Assembly: GCF_947492965.1 (NCBI RefSeq)
Contig: NZ_CANLOZ010000012.1
Span: 55,227-119,226 of the forward strand
Reading direction: 5' to 3'
Origin: an uncultured Aquimarina sp.
GTDB lineage: Bacteria > Bacteroidota > Bacteroidia > Flavobacteriales > Flavobacteriaceae
DNA length: 64,000 nucleotides
Made by a program: the position numbers and the translations under genes. Position 1 is the stretch's first letter; each line of letters opens with the position of its first letter. Below, piece after piece: positions 1 through 7,813 of this stretch. A model generated the notes under the pieces. The model saw nothing but the letters and a program-made list of their open reading frames with translations. It did not search any database and was not told the DNA's origin.

Positions 1-273
1 AAGGATAGTCCTGGTTTCCCTTGTATTTTAAGAGGACTTATAGAAAATAAATCGGTGTACGATGCCATCATGAAAGATGGTCGTACTTCTGAAAGTCATG
101 CAAGAAACGCCGCAACACTTTCAGAAAGAATTGTTCGCAGAAAATGTGGGGTTACCAAAAAAGCGAATAAACGAAGAGATGAACAACAAGATAAACAGGA
201 TGATTATCAAGAGGATTATGATGATGAAGATGACTATGATGAAGAAAATGACTATGATGAAGATGACCAGTAG
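1..273 (+). CDS. 3' end of an unidentified protein with a highly acidic tail (partial)
   Basis: The reading frame is open from the first base of the window to a TAG at 271-273, so only the C-terminal 90 residues are seen; the true start lies outside. I do not recognise the family. The visible part has a mixed-charge stretch (around IVRRKCGVTKKANKRRDEQQ) followed by about 30 residues made almost wholly of Asp, Glu and Tyr, with a repeated DDYDE-like unit. A basic region followed by an acidic tail is common in nucleic-acid-associated or chaperone-like proteins, but that is only a guess. GTG and ATG codons at 55 and 70 could serve as starts of a shorter gene, but the uninterrupted upstream frame favours a truncated longer gene. 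Confidence 0.6.
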   Translation, partial: KDSPGFPCILRGLIENKSVYDAIMKDGRTSESHARNAATLSERIVRRKCGVTKKANKRRDEQQDKQDDYQEDYDDEDDYDEENDYDEDDQ

Positions 274-318
274 TATTCTTGTCTAATCTATATAATAAGA
301 GAGCTTTAAAAAAATAGT

Positions 319-326
319 TATATTTG
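319..326 (+). promoter_or_regulatory. Bacteroidota -7 box for the S24/S26-like gene
   Basis: TATATTTG matches the Bacteroidota sigma-A -7 consensus TAnnTTTG exactly. It lies about 75 bases upstream of the likely ATG at 402. No convincing -33 TTG was found at the usual spacing. Confidence 0.5.
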
Positions 327-401
327 CAATGTACATTAGTACGAGTTCTTTGTAATATCCATACTCCATAGTTTTTGAATTATGTATTAATTTTTAAAAC
401 T

Positions 402-704
402 ATGATTATGAATTGGAAAATTCAAAAACTATTGAATGGAGAGACGATTGTCTCCAAAGAACCAGGTAATTCTATGTTACCTATTTTACAATCTAAACAA
501 CCTGTTATTCTGGAACCTGTTAATTGGGAAGACTGCGAAGCAGGAGATATTGTTTTTTGTAAAGTAAGAGGAAACTGTTTTACACATTTAGTTAAAGGAA
601 AAAATGTAAAACGAGGATTACTGATCGGTAATAACCGAGGTCGCATCAACGGATGGACCAAAAACGTATACGGCAAAGTGATAGAAATATTACCGATGTC
701 GTAA
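402..704 (+). CDS. S24/S26 peptidase-like protein (LexA/signal-peptidase fold)
   Basis: A protein of about 100 residues. It has GNSMLPIL near residue 25, which fits the G-x-SM-x-P-x-L motif holding the catalytic Ser of S24/S26 peptidases, then an EAGDIVFCKV strand typical of the beta-sheet core, and a late GNNRG...NVYGKVIEI segment like the end of this fold. No DNA-binding domain and no membrane anchor are seen, so it is neither a full LexA nor a normal signal peptidase. The catalytic Lys cannot be assigned with certainty (VKGKN is a candidate). The start was set at ATG 402; ATG 408 is equally possible, and the upstream TTG at 375 is unlikely. It is monocistronic, with its own promoter and a strong terminator. 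Substrate unknown. Confidence 0.65.
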   Translation: MIMNWKIQKLLNGETIVSKEPGNSMLPILQSKQPVILEPVNWEDCEAGDIVFCKVRGNCFTHLVKGKNVKRGLLIGNNRGRINGWTKNVYGKVIEILPMS

Positions 705-712
705 ATTTATGT

Positions 713-733
713 AGCGCAATAAGCGCTTTTTTT
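713..733 (+). terminator. Rho-independent terminator after the S24/S26-like gene
   Basis: AGCGC (713-717) pairs with GCGCT (723-727) across a five-base loop and runs straight into seven T residues. It sits 9 bases after the stop codon of the preceding gene. Confidence 0.8.
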
Positions 734-973
734 GTTTTATACAATTTCTCTAGACCTACATATTTAGATTTTATCTTCTATTTTTTAAATACAAGTCATT
801 AAGAAGACATTGGTAATAGCTCCATAAGAAAATATATTATTTCCCTCACTCAGAATGCGGTTTCCCTCATTATCGGTTTCATAACAACCATTTAGATCAT
901 ACTTTTATATCAATCTAAAAAGATAATATGGTTGGATGGGTGAGGAATTAATTTTTTAGGTTGGTTAGTTGTG
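734..973. other. Non-coding stretch, no gene seen
   Basis: No convincing open reading frame is visible on either strand. The only signal is the plus-strand terminator at 974-1015, which has no matching protein gene upstream, so a small RNA transcribed from about 800-1010 is possible but not shown. Confidence 0.4.
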
Positions 974-1015
974 AAACGGATGTAGTTATGGGGTAAAACT
1001 GCATCCGTTTTTTTT
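974..1015 (+). terminator. Strong orphan rho-independent terminator
   Basis: AAACGGATG (974-982) pairs perfectly with CATCCGTTT (1002-1010). The stem extends through a T-G wobble and AGTT/AACT, giving about 14 pairs, and is followed by eight T residues. The T-run is on the plus strand, so it ends a plus-strand transcript, yet the last plus-strand gene already has its own terminator at 713-733. Its T-run reaches the stop codon of the minus-strand gene at 1014. Confidence 0.75.
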
Positions 1016-1232
1016 AGGTGGTCACCAAATATTCTTTATAAATTTCTCGTACAAGTCTATGATATGAGTTTTTATGAATCACCACTCTATTCTTCTGAAT
1101 TTCAATAAGAGGATTATAACGATGTAAAACTCTTTCCACAATTTTTTCCGTAAAAGCGGTTTTGAATGCAATCCGTTGTATGGCTAGTTGTTTATTTTCT
1201 TTAGTTAGATTTTTGTAATACGTATTAAGCAT
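1014..1232 (-). CDS. Small hypothetical protein, 72 residues
   Basis: I do not recognise this protein. It is rich in Lys, Arg and Tyr, with predicted helical segments (KNLTKENKQLAIQRIAFKTA) and a basic middle (EIQKNRVVIHKNSYHRLVREI). There is no signal peptide, membrane segment or known motif. The composition is plausible for a small nucleic-acid-binding protein, but that is inference only. The ATG at 1232 follows a very AT-rich region, and no clear promoter or ribosome-binding site stands out. The stop codon abuts the T-run of an opposite-strand terminator, which fits a real gene boundary. It could also be a spurious reading frame. Confidence 0.4.
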   Translation of the reverse strand: MLNTYYKNLTKENKQLAIQRIAFKTAFTEKIVERVLHRYNPLIEIQKNRVVIHKNSYHRLVREIYKEYLVTT

Positions 1233-1301
1233 ATTGTATTTTTATATAAAAAAGTGAGTGAAATCTTCTTTAAAGATATAAAAATATATATAAAAAACGT
1301 T

Positions 1302-1331
1302 ATTATTATATATTATTATATATTATTATAT
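1302..1331. repeat. Three tandem copies of a 10-bp AT repeat
   Basis: ATTATTATAT occurs three times head to tail without mismatch. It lies in the 489-bp non-coding interval 1233-1721. Probably a slipped-strand microsatellite. Confidence 0.8.
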
Positions 1332-1361
1332 ATGTTTTTTGTATAAACGATTTTTAGACAC

Positions 1362-1393
1362 AAAAAAAGAGCTTCTTAAAATAGAAGCTCTTT
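1362..1393 (-). terminator. Orphan minus-strand terminator
   Basis: AAAGAGCTTCT (1366-1376) pairs perfectly with AGAAGCTCTTT (1383-1393) around a six-base loop; on the minus strand the hairpin is followed by about seven T residues. No minus-strand protein gene of normal size lies upstream in 1394-1721, so the transcript it ends is unknown. A very short hydrophobic frame at about 1460-1530 on that strand lacks a proper start codon. Confidence 0.65.
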
Positions 1394-1721
1394 ATCAGGT
1401 TATAAGAGTAGTGAGTTGAAAAAAGAAACAACTCTGTTTTTTTGGTTGGTATTATTATTAGTGCTTTTTGTTCATCATTGCTAATGTTCGAAATATGTAT
1501 AGAAACAATAATACCAAAATAATAAAAATTTCATAAGTAACTGTTATTCAGTGTTTTGTTTTTGTTTGGATTTTGTTTCACCAGATGAAATTGTAGATTA
1601 TTTGGTCAATATTGTAGAGAAGATCCTCAGTTCAGAGTTTAATTATGATAATTTTTAGAATATCTAATAAGAGACTTTTTAATTTTGAGTCTTTATATTT
1701 CCAAAAAATTAAGTCGATTAT
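1394..1721. other. Non-coding stretch upstream of the aldo/keto reductase
   Basis: Nothing of gene size is visible. It presumably carries the promoter of the reductase gene and, on the minus strand, whatever transcript ends at 1362. Confidence 0.4.
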
Positions 1722-2753
1722 ATGAAGTATACTACGTTACCGAATACGGATATAAAAATTAGTAAAATATGTTTGGGATCTATGACTTGGGGAGAACAGA
1801 ATTCTGAAGCAGAAGGTCATGAGCAAATTGATTATGCTATTGATAAAGGTGTAAATTTTATTGATACTGCCGAATTGTATTCCGTTCCTGCTAAAAAAGA
1901 AACTCAAGGAAGTACAGAGCGAATCATTGGTAGTTGGTTAAAGAAATCTGGTAAAAGAGATGATGTAGTAATCGCTTCTAAAATTGTAGGACCTGCAGAA
2001 TTCTCCAAGCATATAAGAACAGGTGGATTTAGTAAATCAGAGTTAGAAGATGCGATTCATAAGAGTTTGGAAAGGTTACAAACGGATTATATCGATTTAT
2101 ATCAATTACATTGGCCAGAAAGACAGACTAATTATTTTGGGAAACTAGGATATACTCATGATGAAAATGATCCTTGGAAAGATAATTTTGCTGAGGTTTT
2201 AGGGTATCTAAATGATTTTGTAAAACAAGGTAAAATTAGACAGATCGGTGTCTCTAACGAATCTGCTTATGGTTTAATGCGTTATGTAGAAGAAGCAAGA
2301 AAAGGAGCTCCTAAAATGATTACGGTACAAAATCCTTATAACCTTTTGAACCGTAAGGATGAAATTGGGCTTGCTGAGATTCTACACAGAGAAGATATGG
2401 GGCACTTACCATATTCACCATTAGGTTTTGGTATGCTAACAGGAAAGTACCTAGATGAAATCCCTAAGAACTCTAGAGTTGATCTTTTTCCGAATTACAA
2501 TCGATATATGAATGAAAATAGTTATAGAGCTACTCGATTGTACAATGAAATTGCAAAGAAGTATGATATGAGTTTAACCCAGATGTCATTGGCTTTTGTG
2601 AATCAACAACCATTTGTTACTAGTAATATCATTGGAGCGACTTCGATACAGCAATTAGAAGAAAATATAGGGAGTATTGATTTGGTATTGTCTGATGAAA
2701 TACTCAATGAAATTAATGGAGTTCATGCGCAAATTCCGAATCCAGCTCCTTAA
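1722..2753 (+). CDS. NADP(H)-dependent aldo/keto reductase (Tas-like)
   Basis: At 343 residues this is close in length to Escherichia coli Tas. It carries the aldo/keto reductase signatures in order: an N-terminal strand with LGSMTWG, the catalytic Asp and Tyr in NFIDTAELY, the catalytic Lys in VIASKI, and the His in YQLHWPE followed by RQTNYFGKLGY, a stretch characteristic of the Tas branch. The C-terminal NIIGATSIQQLEENI is the NADP-phosphate-binding region. Substrates of this branch are poorly known; it reduces carbonyls in vitro. The gene stands alone and faces radA tail to tail with a 3-base gap, so it is probably monocistronic. The family assignment is firm; the physiological role is not. 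Confidence 0.9.
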   Translation: MKYTTLPNTDIKISKICLGSMTWGEQNSEAEGHEQIDYAIDKGVNFIDTAELYSVPAKKETQGSTERIIGSWLKKSGKRDDVVIASKIVGPAEFSKHIRTGGFSKSELEDAIHKSLERLQTDYIDLYQLHWPERQTNYFGKLGYTHDENDPWKDNFAEVLGYLNDFVKQGKIRQIGVSNESAYGLMRYVEEARKGAPKMITVQNPYNLLNRKDEIGLAEILHREDMGHLPYSPLGFGMLTGKYLDEIPKNSRVDLFPNYNRYMNENSYRATRLYNEIAKKYDMSLTQMSLAFVNQQPFVTSNIIGATSIQQLEENIGSIDLVLSDEILNEINGVHAQIPNPAP

Positions 2754-2756
2754 GAA

Positions 2757-4124
2757 TCACCCAAATAAATACTCAACAACATCTTCAATTTTACCAACAA
2801 GTTGAATATTTATACTGCTATCAGGATTCGAAATTTTATTGTATTTAGACACAAAAATGGTAGAGAAACCTAGTTTTTCGGCCTCCTGAATTCGTTGTTC
2901 TACTTTTGTAATTGGTCTAATTTCTCCGGCAAGTCCAACTTCTGCAGCAAAACAAAAATCCTTGGCAATAGGGATGTCTTCATTGGATGAGAGTATTGCC
3001 GTAACCACCGCTAGATCAATCGCTGGATCATCCACAGAAATACCACCAGTAATATTAAGAAATACATCTTTAGCTCCTAATCTAAATCCGGCACGTTTTT
3101 CTAATACTGCCAAGAGCATGTTTAATCGTTTTAAGTTATATCCAGTAGCACTGCGTTGTGGAGTTCCGTACACTGCGGTACTCACTAATGCCTGAATTTC
3201 TATCATTAAAGGACGCATACCTTCAACCGTAGCGGCGATGGCAGTTCCGCTTAGTTCTTCTTCTTTCTTGGAGATCAGAATTTCACTCGGATTAGTAACT
3301 TCTCTAAGGCCACTTCCTAGCATCTCATATATTCCCAGTTCTGAAGTTGATCCAAAACGATTTTTTAATGCTCTAAGTATTCGATAGACATGATTACGAT
3401 CTCCTTCAAACTGAAGGACAGTATCTACCATATGTTCTAATATCTTAGGTCCTGCTATATTTCCATCTTTGGTGATATGACCAATAAGAATTACAGGAGT
3501 AGCGGTTTCTTTTGCAAACTTTATTAACTCCGTAGTGCATTCTCTGATCTGAGAAATACTTCCAGCACTACTTTCTATATAATCACTATGAAGGGTTTGA
3601 ATAGAATCAATAATTACAATATCAGGTTCTGTAGCTTCGATTTGTCTAAAGATATTCTGAGTTTTCGTTTCTGTAAGGATTAAACAATTATCTGTTTTAG
3701 ACTGAATACGTTCCGCTCGCATTTTTATTTGTTTCTGGCTTTCCTCTCCAGATACATATAAAGTTTTATAGGGTAATTTTAGACTAATTTGTAATAGTAA
3801 TGTACTTTTTCCAATACCAGGTTCGCCACCTAATAACGTAAGAGACCCTGGTACTAATCCACCACCAAGAACTCGGTTTAATTCTGAATCATCGGTATTG
3901 TATCTTGCTTCGTGACTCGTATCAATTTCTGAAATTTTGAGTGGTTTCGAAACTCTACGTTCTTTAGTTGAAGTATTAGGGTCTTTCCAATCATTTTTTG
4001 AAGCCTTTTGAACTACTTCTTCCGCAATGGTATTCCATTCCTTGCAAGAAGTACATTGTCCTTGCCATTTGGCATATTGTGCACCACAATTCTGACAGAA
4101 AAAAATAGTTTTTGTTTTGGCCAT
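2757..4124 (-). CDS. radA: DNA repair protein RadA
   Basis: At 455 residues this is the normal RadA length. The domains are complete: a C4 zinc finger (Cys10, 13, 24, 27), a RecA-like ATPase with Walker A GGEPGIGKST at 99-108, Walker B VIIDSIQT near 170-177, the RadA-specific KNRFG motif at 254-258, and a Lon-like C-terminal domain. RadA is a hexameric helicase that drives branch migration of recombination intermediates, acting with RecA on damaged or stalled replication forks. The start ATG at 4124 gives the expected MAKTKTIFFC beginning. It is separated from the upstream esterase homologue by a terminator, so it is likely transcribed alone. Confidence 0.97.
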   Translation of the reverse strand: MAKTKTIFFCQNCGAQYAKWQGQCTSCKEWNTIAEEVVQKASKNDWKDPNTSTKERRVSKPLKISEIDTSHEARYNTDDSELNRVLGGGLVPGSLTLLGGEPGIGKSTLLLQISLKLPYKTLYVSGEESQKQIKMRAERIQSKTDNCLILTETKTQNIFRQIEATEPDIVIIDSIQTLHSDYIESSAGSISQIRECTTELIKFAKETATPVILIGHITKDGNIAGPKILEHMVDTVLQFEGDRNHVYRILRALKNRFGSTSELGIYEMLGSGLREVTNPSEILISKKEEELSGTAIAATVEGMRPLMIEIQALVSTAVYGTPQRSATGYNLKRLNMLLAVLEKRAGFRLGAKDVFLNITGGISVDDPAIDLAVVTAILSSNEDIPIAKDFCFAAEVGLAGEIRPITKVEQRIQEAEKLGFSTIFVSKYNKISNPDSSINIQLVGKIEDVVEYLFG

Positions 4125-4180
4125 ATCTTATTAATTGAAGGTAAAAATACTATTATTTATATTGTCTTTTCAAAAAGTAT

Positions 4181-4213
4181 AAAAAAGAAAAGACCCCAAA
4201 ATAGGGATCTTTT
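4181..4213 (-). terminator. Terminator of the esterase-homologue gene
   Basis: AAAAGACCCC (4188-4197) pairs with GGGATCTTTT (4204-4213) with one mismatch. On the minus strand the hairpin is followed by six T residues. It lies about 30 bases after the stop codon at 4245 and before radA. Confidence 0.7.
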
Positions 4214-4244
4214 TATTCTTTAGTTTTAAAAGTAGAGATTTCTA

Positions 4245-5393
4245 CTAATAACCAAAATCTTCTTTGATTTTATTTACTTTTTCTAACATATAATCCTTGG
4301 TAAGAAATGCGATTTCGTTTAACAAGAATCCATTTTCATAAGCTCGCATTGCTTTTTTAGGTTCTCCAAGTTGTTCGTAACCTAAACCAAGATAATAGTA
4401 TCCTAACATAGTCTCAGGATGTTCTTTGATGGCTAATTTACCTAAAGGCTCTAGTTCTTCCCACAATTCTTTTTTCTCTATTGCCGTAGAAATTGCAATG
4501 AAATCATTAATTCTAATTTGTCGTTTGAATCCATATAATTTTTCGGTAGTATCATATATATCCACAAGATGATCATATAAGGAAGTCTCTAAAGTAAGAA
4601 TGTCTTCTTTGTATGTTTTCTTACTAATTGGGCGATACATCTCAAAAATGGTTTCTAAAGCTTTTGGAATCGCTCTACCTACCAAAGTGTAATGAGAAGA
4701 TTCGTCGAAATTGTCGAAGAAATAATTAACCTCTGGATTCTCTATAGTGGATAGCTTTTCATCAACTTTTACTAGATTCTTTTTTATAACCTCTGCATCA
4801 TTGGTTGCTGTAGCTAAATAGTACCACATATCCGATTTTGCACTGCTTAATACATTAAAGATACGTTCTTCCATTGGTGGTGCTAACTCAGGACTAAGAT
4901 TAATATATGCTTGAAAAATAGGATTGTCTTTAAAAAGAAAATAATTTATAAAATTAGCTGTATAATCATGTCCAACGATCATTTTTAACTGAGCAGTTCT
5001 ATAATTTTCGTCGATGTATGGCAAAAGTTCCTGGCCTATAAACTCAAAAAATGCAGCACCTTTTCCTTCAGGCAAATAACTTGCTAGATCATACCTACAA
5101 TCATCTTCTCTTGTTTTTCTTTGTAACACACCTACCACAATAGATTCTGGCATATCTTCCCAATAAGAAAAATAATCTACATTACCAGCTACTGGTTCGA
5201 ACAGATGATCACCATCTAGGACAATAATAACTGGGTAGATCTTATCTTCATTTTTTTCATAATTACGAGGTAATTGAATTTTTAAATCTCTATTCTGATC
5301 TAATTTTAGTGATCTAAATGTTTCATATTTTACCTGACCGTTTGAGATAAACGTAAAGAAGGTGACGAGAATTAAAAATATACTTTTCTTCAT
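4245..5393 (-). CDS. Secreted esterase-fold protein lacking the nucleophile serine, with a TPR-like tail
   Basis: 382 residues with an N-terminal signal peptide (IFLILVTFFTFISNG). Residues 30-250 look like the putative-esterase (esterase D/Fes) alpha/beta-hydrolase fold: YPVIIVLDGDHLF, then a TRxDDCRYDL segment and LLPYIDENYRT. Where the nucleophile elbow should read GHSxGG the sequence is VGHDYTA, so Ser is replaced by Asp and classical hydrolysis is not expected. The C-terminal third (KEHPETMLGYYYLGLGYEQLG) resembles one TPR repeat. It sits 108 bases downstream of a flippase-like gene in the panC-panD direction. Possible roles are a binding protein or an inactive partner; the function is unknown. 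A sequencing error is unlikely, because the surrounding motif is also changed. Confidence 0.75.
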   Translation of the reverse strand: MKKSIFLILVTFFTFISNGQVKYETFRSLKLDQNRDLKIQLPRNYEKNEDKIYPVIIVLDGDHLFEPVAGNVDYFSYWEDMPESIVVGVLQRKTREDDCRYDLASYLPEGKGAAFFEFIGQELLPYIDENYRTAQLKMIVGHDYTANFINYFLFKDNPIFQAYINLSPELAPPMEERIFNVLSSAKSDMWYYLATATNDAEVIKKNLVKVDEKLSTIENPEVNYFFDNFDESSHYTLVGRAIPKALETIFEMYRPISKKTYKEDILTLETSLYDHLVDIYDTTEKLYGFKRQIRINDFIAISTAIEKKELWEELEPLGKLAIKEHPETMLGYYYLGLGYEQLGEPKKAMRAYENGFLLNEIAFLTKDYMLEKVNKIKEDFGY

Positions 5394-5501
5394 AAGTAGT
5401 AAGATTAAGGTTAAGCGAGGGCAAGATATAAATTATTTTAGACCTTTAAAATTAGTCTTCAAAATAATCAATGTATTGTTTGTAAGGGGTTTATAATTCT
5501 G

Positions 5502-6479
5502 TTATTTTGTTTTGCTTCTATTTAAAATTGGAAGGAATAAAAATGATAACGCTCCAACTACAATATTTATTGCGGTTTGAGAGCCCCAAAGAATCCAACC
5601 AAAAGCTTCTCCATCACTCTTTGCATAACCAAAGAAAACAAAAACTGCGCCAACTACAATCGGAAACGGTAAGATACCAATTCCTCCATTGGTGGTTGAC
5701 ATAGAAAAGGATCCTACTACAAAAGCTACGAGTATAATTCCAATAGATGCATTGTGTAAATTAGGAACTGCAAATTTTATTACATAAAACATTAAAACAT
5801 ATAAAAACCAAATGAGTATGGTGTGAAATAGAAAAGCCCATTTTTGTTTCATGCTAAATATGCTTTTCATCCCATCTAAAAGCCCCATTCCAAAATCTTT
5901 GATTTTTACAATCCATTTATTGGATGACTTTTGCAGAAGTTTTAATCCTAAAAGGCCAATAAAAATTAACCCTAAAATTGCTCCTAACGTAAAAAGAGGG
6001 TTTATGTTTTTTTCTTCTAGAAAGTTTAATAAATACTCTGTTTGCAAGATACCTGCTGTAGAGGTAATGATGATAAGCATGATGAGATCTGTAATTCTCT
6101 CAGAAACAATAGTTCCAAATGCCTTTTCAAAGGGAATTTTCTCATAGGTAGATGTAGTTATTCCTCTGAGAACCTCACCTGATCTTGGAACGCCAAGATT
6201 AGCAAGGTATCCAATCATAATAGCCATAAAACTATTGTGAAACTTAATAGAGTGTCCAAGAGGATTTAGTAAAAATTTCCATCGATAGGCTCTAGAAAGA
6301 TGAGAAATAATTCCTAAGATAAGAGAAGCAGTTATCCAAATAGGATCTGCATTTTTTATATTTTGTAATAATTGTGTTCTGTATTCTGGGGTTGCCGAAC
6401 TAAGAAAATACCAAATTAAAAAAACTCCCAACAATAGTGGGAGTACAATTTTTAAAATTTTAATGAGTTTAGGATTCAC
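5502..6479 (-). CDS. Flippase-like membrane protein (LPG synthase TM-domain family)
   Basis: 325 residues with about eight hydrophobic segments. It matches the lysylphosphatidylglycerol-synthase transmembrane-domain family (UPF0104): LGIISHLSRAYRWKFLL near residue 60, GYLANLGVPRSGEVLR near 90-105, and GGIGILPFPIVVG near 265. It has no catalytic aminoacyl-transferase domain. Members are thought to move lipid-linked molecules across the inner membrane; the cargo here is unknown. The start ATG lies 4 bases after the panD stop codon, so it is almost certainly cotranscribed with panC-panD, though no functional link to pantothenate is known. A second member of the same family lies at 26169-27050. 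Confidence 0.85.
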   Translation of the reverse strand: MNPKLIKILKIVLPLLLGVFLIWYFLSSATPEYRTQLLQNIKNADPIWITASLILGIISHLSRAYRWKFLLNPLGHSIKFHNSFMAIMIGYLANLGVPRSGEVLRGITTSTYEKIPFEKAFGTIVSERITDLIMLIIITSTAGILQTEYLLNFLEEKNINPLFTLGAILGLIFIGLLGLKLLQKSSNKWIVKIKDFGMGLLDGMKSIFSMKQKWAFLFHTILIWFLYVLMFYVIKFAVPNLHNASIGIILVAFVVGSFSMSTTNGGIGILPFPIVVGAVFVFFGYAKSDGEAFGWILWGSQTAINIVVGALSFLFLPILNRSKTK

Positions 6480-6483
6480 TCTA

Positions 6484-6834
6484 TTATTTTAGTAAATTAT
6501 TTTCTTCATTAGGAAATAAAAGTGCTGGCTTAAATTTTTTAGCATCTTCTATATCCATCATCGCATAGGTAATAAGTATTAAAACATCACCTTTAGCTAC
6601 TTTACGTGCTGCGGCTCCATTTAATGTTATTTCACCACTATTTCTTGGTCCTGGAATGGCATAAGTTTCCAATCTTTCCCCGTTATTATTGTTTACGATC
6701 TGAACTTTTTCTCCTTCTATAATATTAGCAGCGTCCATAAGATCTTGATCAATCGTAATACTACCTATGTAGTTAAGGTCTGCGCCAGTTACTTTAACGC
6801 GATGAATTTTTGATTTTACAACGTGTACAAACAT
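6484..6834 (-). CDS. panD: Aspartate 1-decarboxylase
   Basis: 116 residues. The proenzyme self-cleavage site YIGSITID is present with Gly24-Ser25, which yields the pyruvoyl group on the alpha chain; Lys9, His11 and the RNSGEITLNGAAAR segment (substrate and tetramer contacts) are also present. It makes beta-alanine from L-aspartate in the cytoplasm, feeding pantothenate and CoA synthesis. It follows panC by 19 bases and precedes the flippase-like gene by 4, forming an operon. The family assignment is certain. Confidence 0.97.
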   Translation of the reverse strand: MFVHVVKSKIHRVKVTGADLNYIGSITIDQDLMDAANIIEGEKVQIVNNNNGERLETYAIPGPRNSGEITLNGAAARKVAKGDVLILITYAMMDIEDAKKFKPALLFPNEENNLLK

Positions 6835-6853
6835 GTTACAAATTTAGTTATTT

Positions 6854-7705
6854 TTAATTTAGGGCAATGTTATCAATAAGTCTTACTTCTCCTGCAAACA
6901 CCGCAATAAAAGCTCGATATTTAGTGTTCTTTTGTTTTCTTTGAATCGATTTCAAATCAGATACTTTAGCAATTTGGAAATATTCTAATTCGAGTGTTTC
7001 GTTGGCTTCGAATTGTTTTGATATCCATGCTGTTAATGATAGTACACTTTTTGTGCCAAAGTCATTTTTAACTTGTTGTAATGTTTTATAGATTAAAGGA
7101 GCTTCTTGAAGTTGTGTTTTATTAAGTCTTTTATTTCTTGAGCTTAGAGCTAATCCGCTTTCTTCTCGATAAATAGGGCATCCTACTATTTCTACTGACA
7201 TTTTTTCAATCTCTACCAATTTTTTGACAATTTGTAACTGCTGAAAATCTTTTTCTCCAAAATATGCCCTAGTAGGAGATACAATTGTAAAGAAATGTTT
7301 CAAAACCGTTCCTACACCATCAAAATGTCCTGGCCTAAATTTCCCTTCCATTTCATTTTCCAATCCTTCAAAGTCGTATGAAATGGAGTCCAAATTATTT
7401 CCATAAACTTCGATTGGGTCACTTGGCGCAAAAACAATAATATCTTTAGATAATTTGGAAAGTAATTTGATATCTGCATCCAGTGTTCTAGGATAATTAA
7501 CAAGATCCGCAGAATTATTGAACTGATTGGGGTTTACAAATATACTTACAACAACAATCTGATTTTGATTAATTGCTCGTTGTACCAAAGCAAGATGGCC
7601 ATCGTGTAAAGCTCCCATTGTAGGGACAAAACCTATTGTTTTATTTTGTTTTTGTAAGTCTGCAACATCCTTTTCAATGTCCAGTCTTTTCTCGTGTACC
7701 CGCAT
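6854..7705 (-). CDS. panC: Pantothenate synthetase (pantoate-beta-alanine ligase)
   Basis: 283 residues, the usual length. The nucleotidyl-transferase fold is marked by PTMGALHDGHLAL (HIGH-like motif) near residue 28, VSIFVNPNQFN, the RPGHFDGVGTVL active-site loop, YFGEKDFQQL, and ALSSRNKRL (KMSKS-like). It condenses pantoate with beta-alanine using ATP. It is the first gene of the panC-panD-flippase operon, and its -7 box at 7728-7735 gives a short leader. It faces the glycogen-synthase-like gene divergently, an arrangement I know from other Flavobacteriaceae. Confidence 0.97.
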   Translation of the reverse strand: MRVHEKRLDIEKDVADLQKQNKTIGFVPTMGALHDGHLALVQRAINQNQIVVVSIFVNPNQFNNSADLVNYPRTLDADIKLLSKLSKDIIVFAPSDPIEVYGNNLDSISYDFEGLENEMEGKFRPGHFDGVGTVLKHFFTIVSPTRAYFGEKDFQQLQIVKKLVEIEKMSVEIVGCPIYREESGLALSSRNKRLNKTQLQEAPLIYKTLQQVKNDFGTKSVLSLTAWISKQFEANETLELEYFQIAKVSDLKSIQRKQKNTKYRAFIAVFAGEVRLIDNIALN

Positions 7706-7727
7706 CTATCTAAAAGTTAAAGGCGTG

Positions 7728-7735
7728 CAAAAATA
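7728..7735 (-). promoter_or_regulatory. -7 box of the panC operon
   Basis: On the minus strand TATTTTTG fits TAnnTTTG. It lies 22 bases upstream of the panC ATG and is divergent from the plus-strand box at 7767. Confidence 0.55.
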
Positions 7736-7766
7736 AGATATTACTGGCAGACTACATAAATTTTCG

Positions 7767-7774
7767 TAATTTTG
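7767..7774 (+). promoter_or_regulatory. -7 box of the glycogen-synthase-like operon
   Basis: TAATTTTG fits TAnnTTTG exactly. It is about 40 bases upstream of the ATG at 7814, which supports that start over the TTG at 7772 lying inside the box itself. Confidence 0.6.
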
Positions 7775-7813
7775 CAAAAATTTATTCCGAAGGAGACGAG
7801 AAAAGTAGATCAT

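Noticed and set aside
1460..1540. Short hydrophobic minus-strand frame ending AMMNKKH
   Set aside because: No canonical start codon after the upstream stop; cannot be called a gene.
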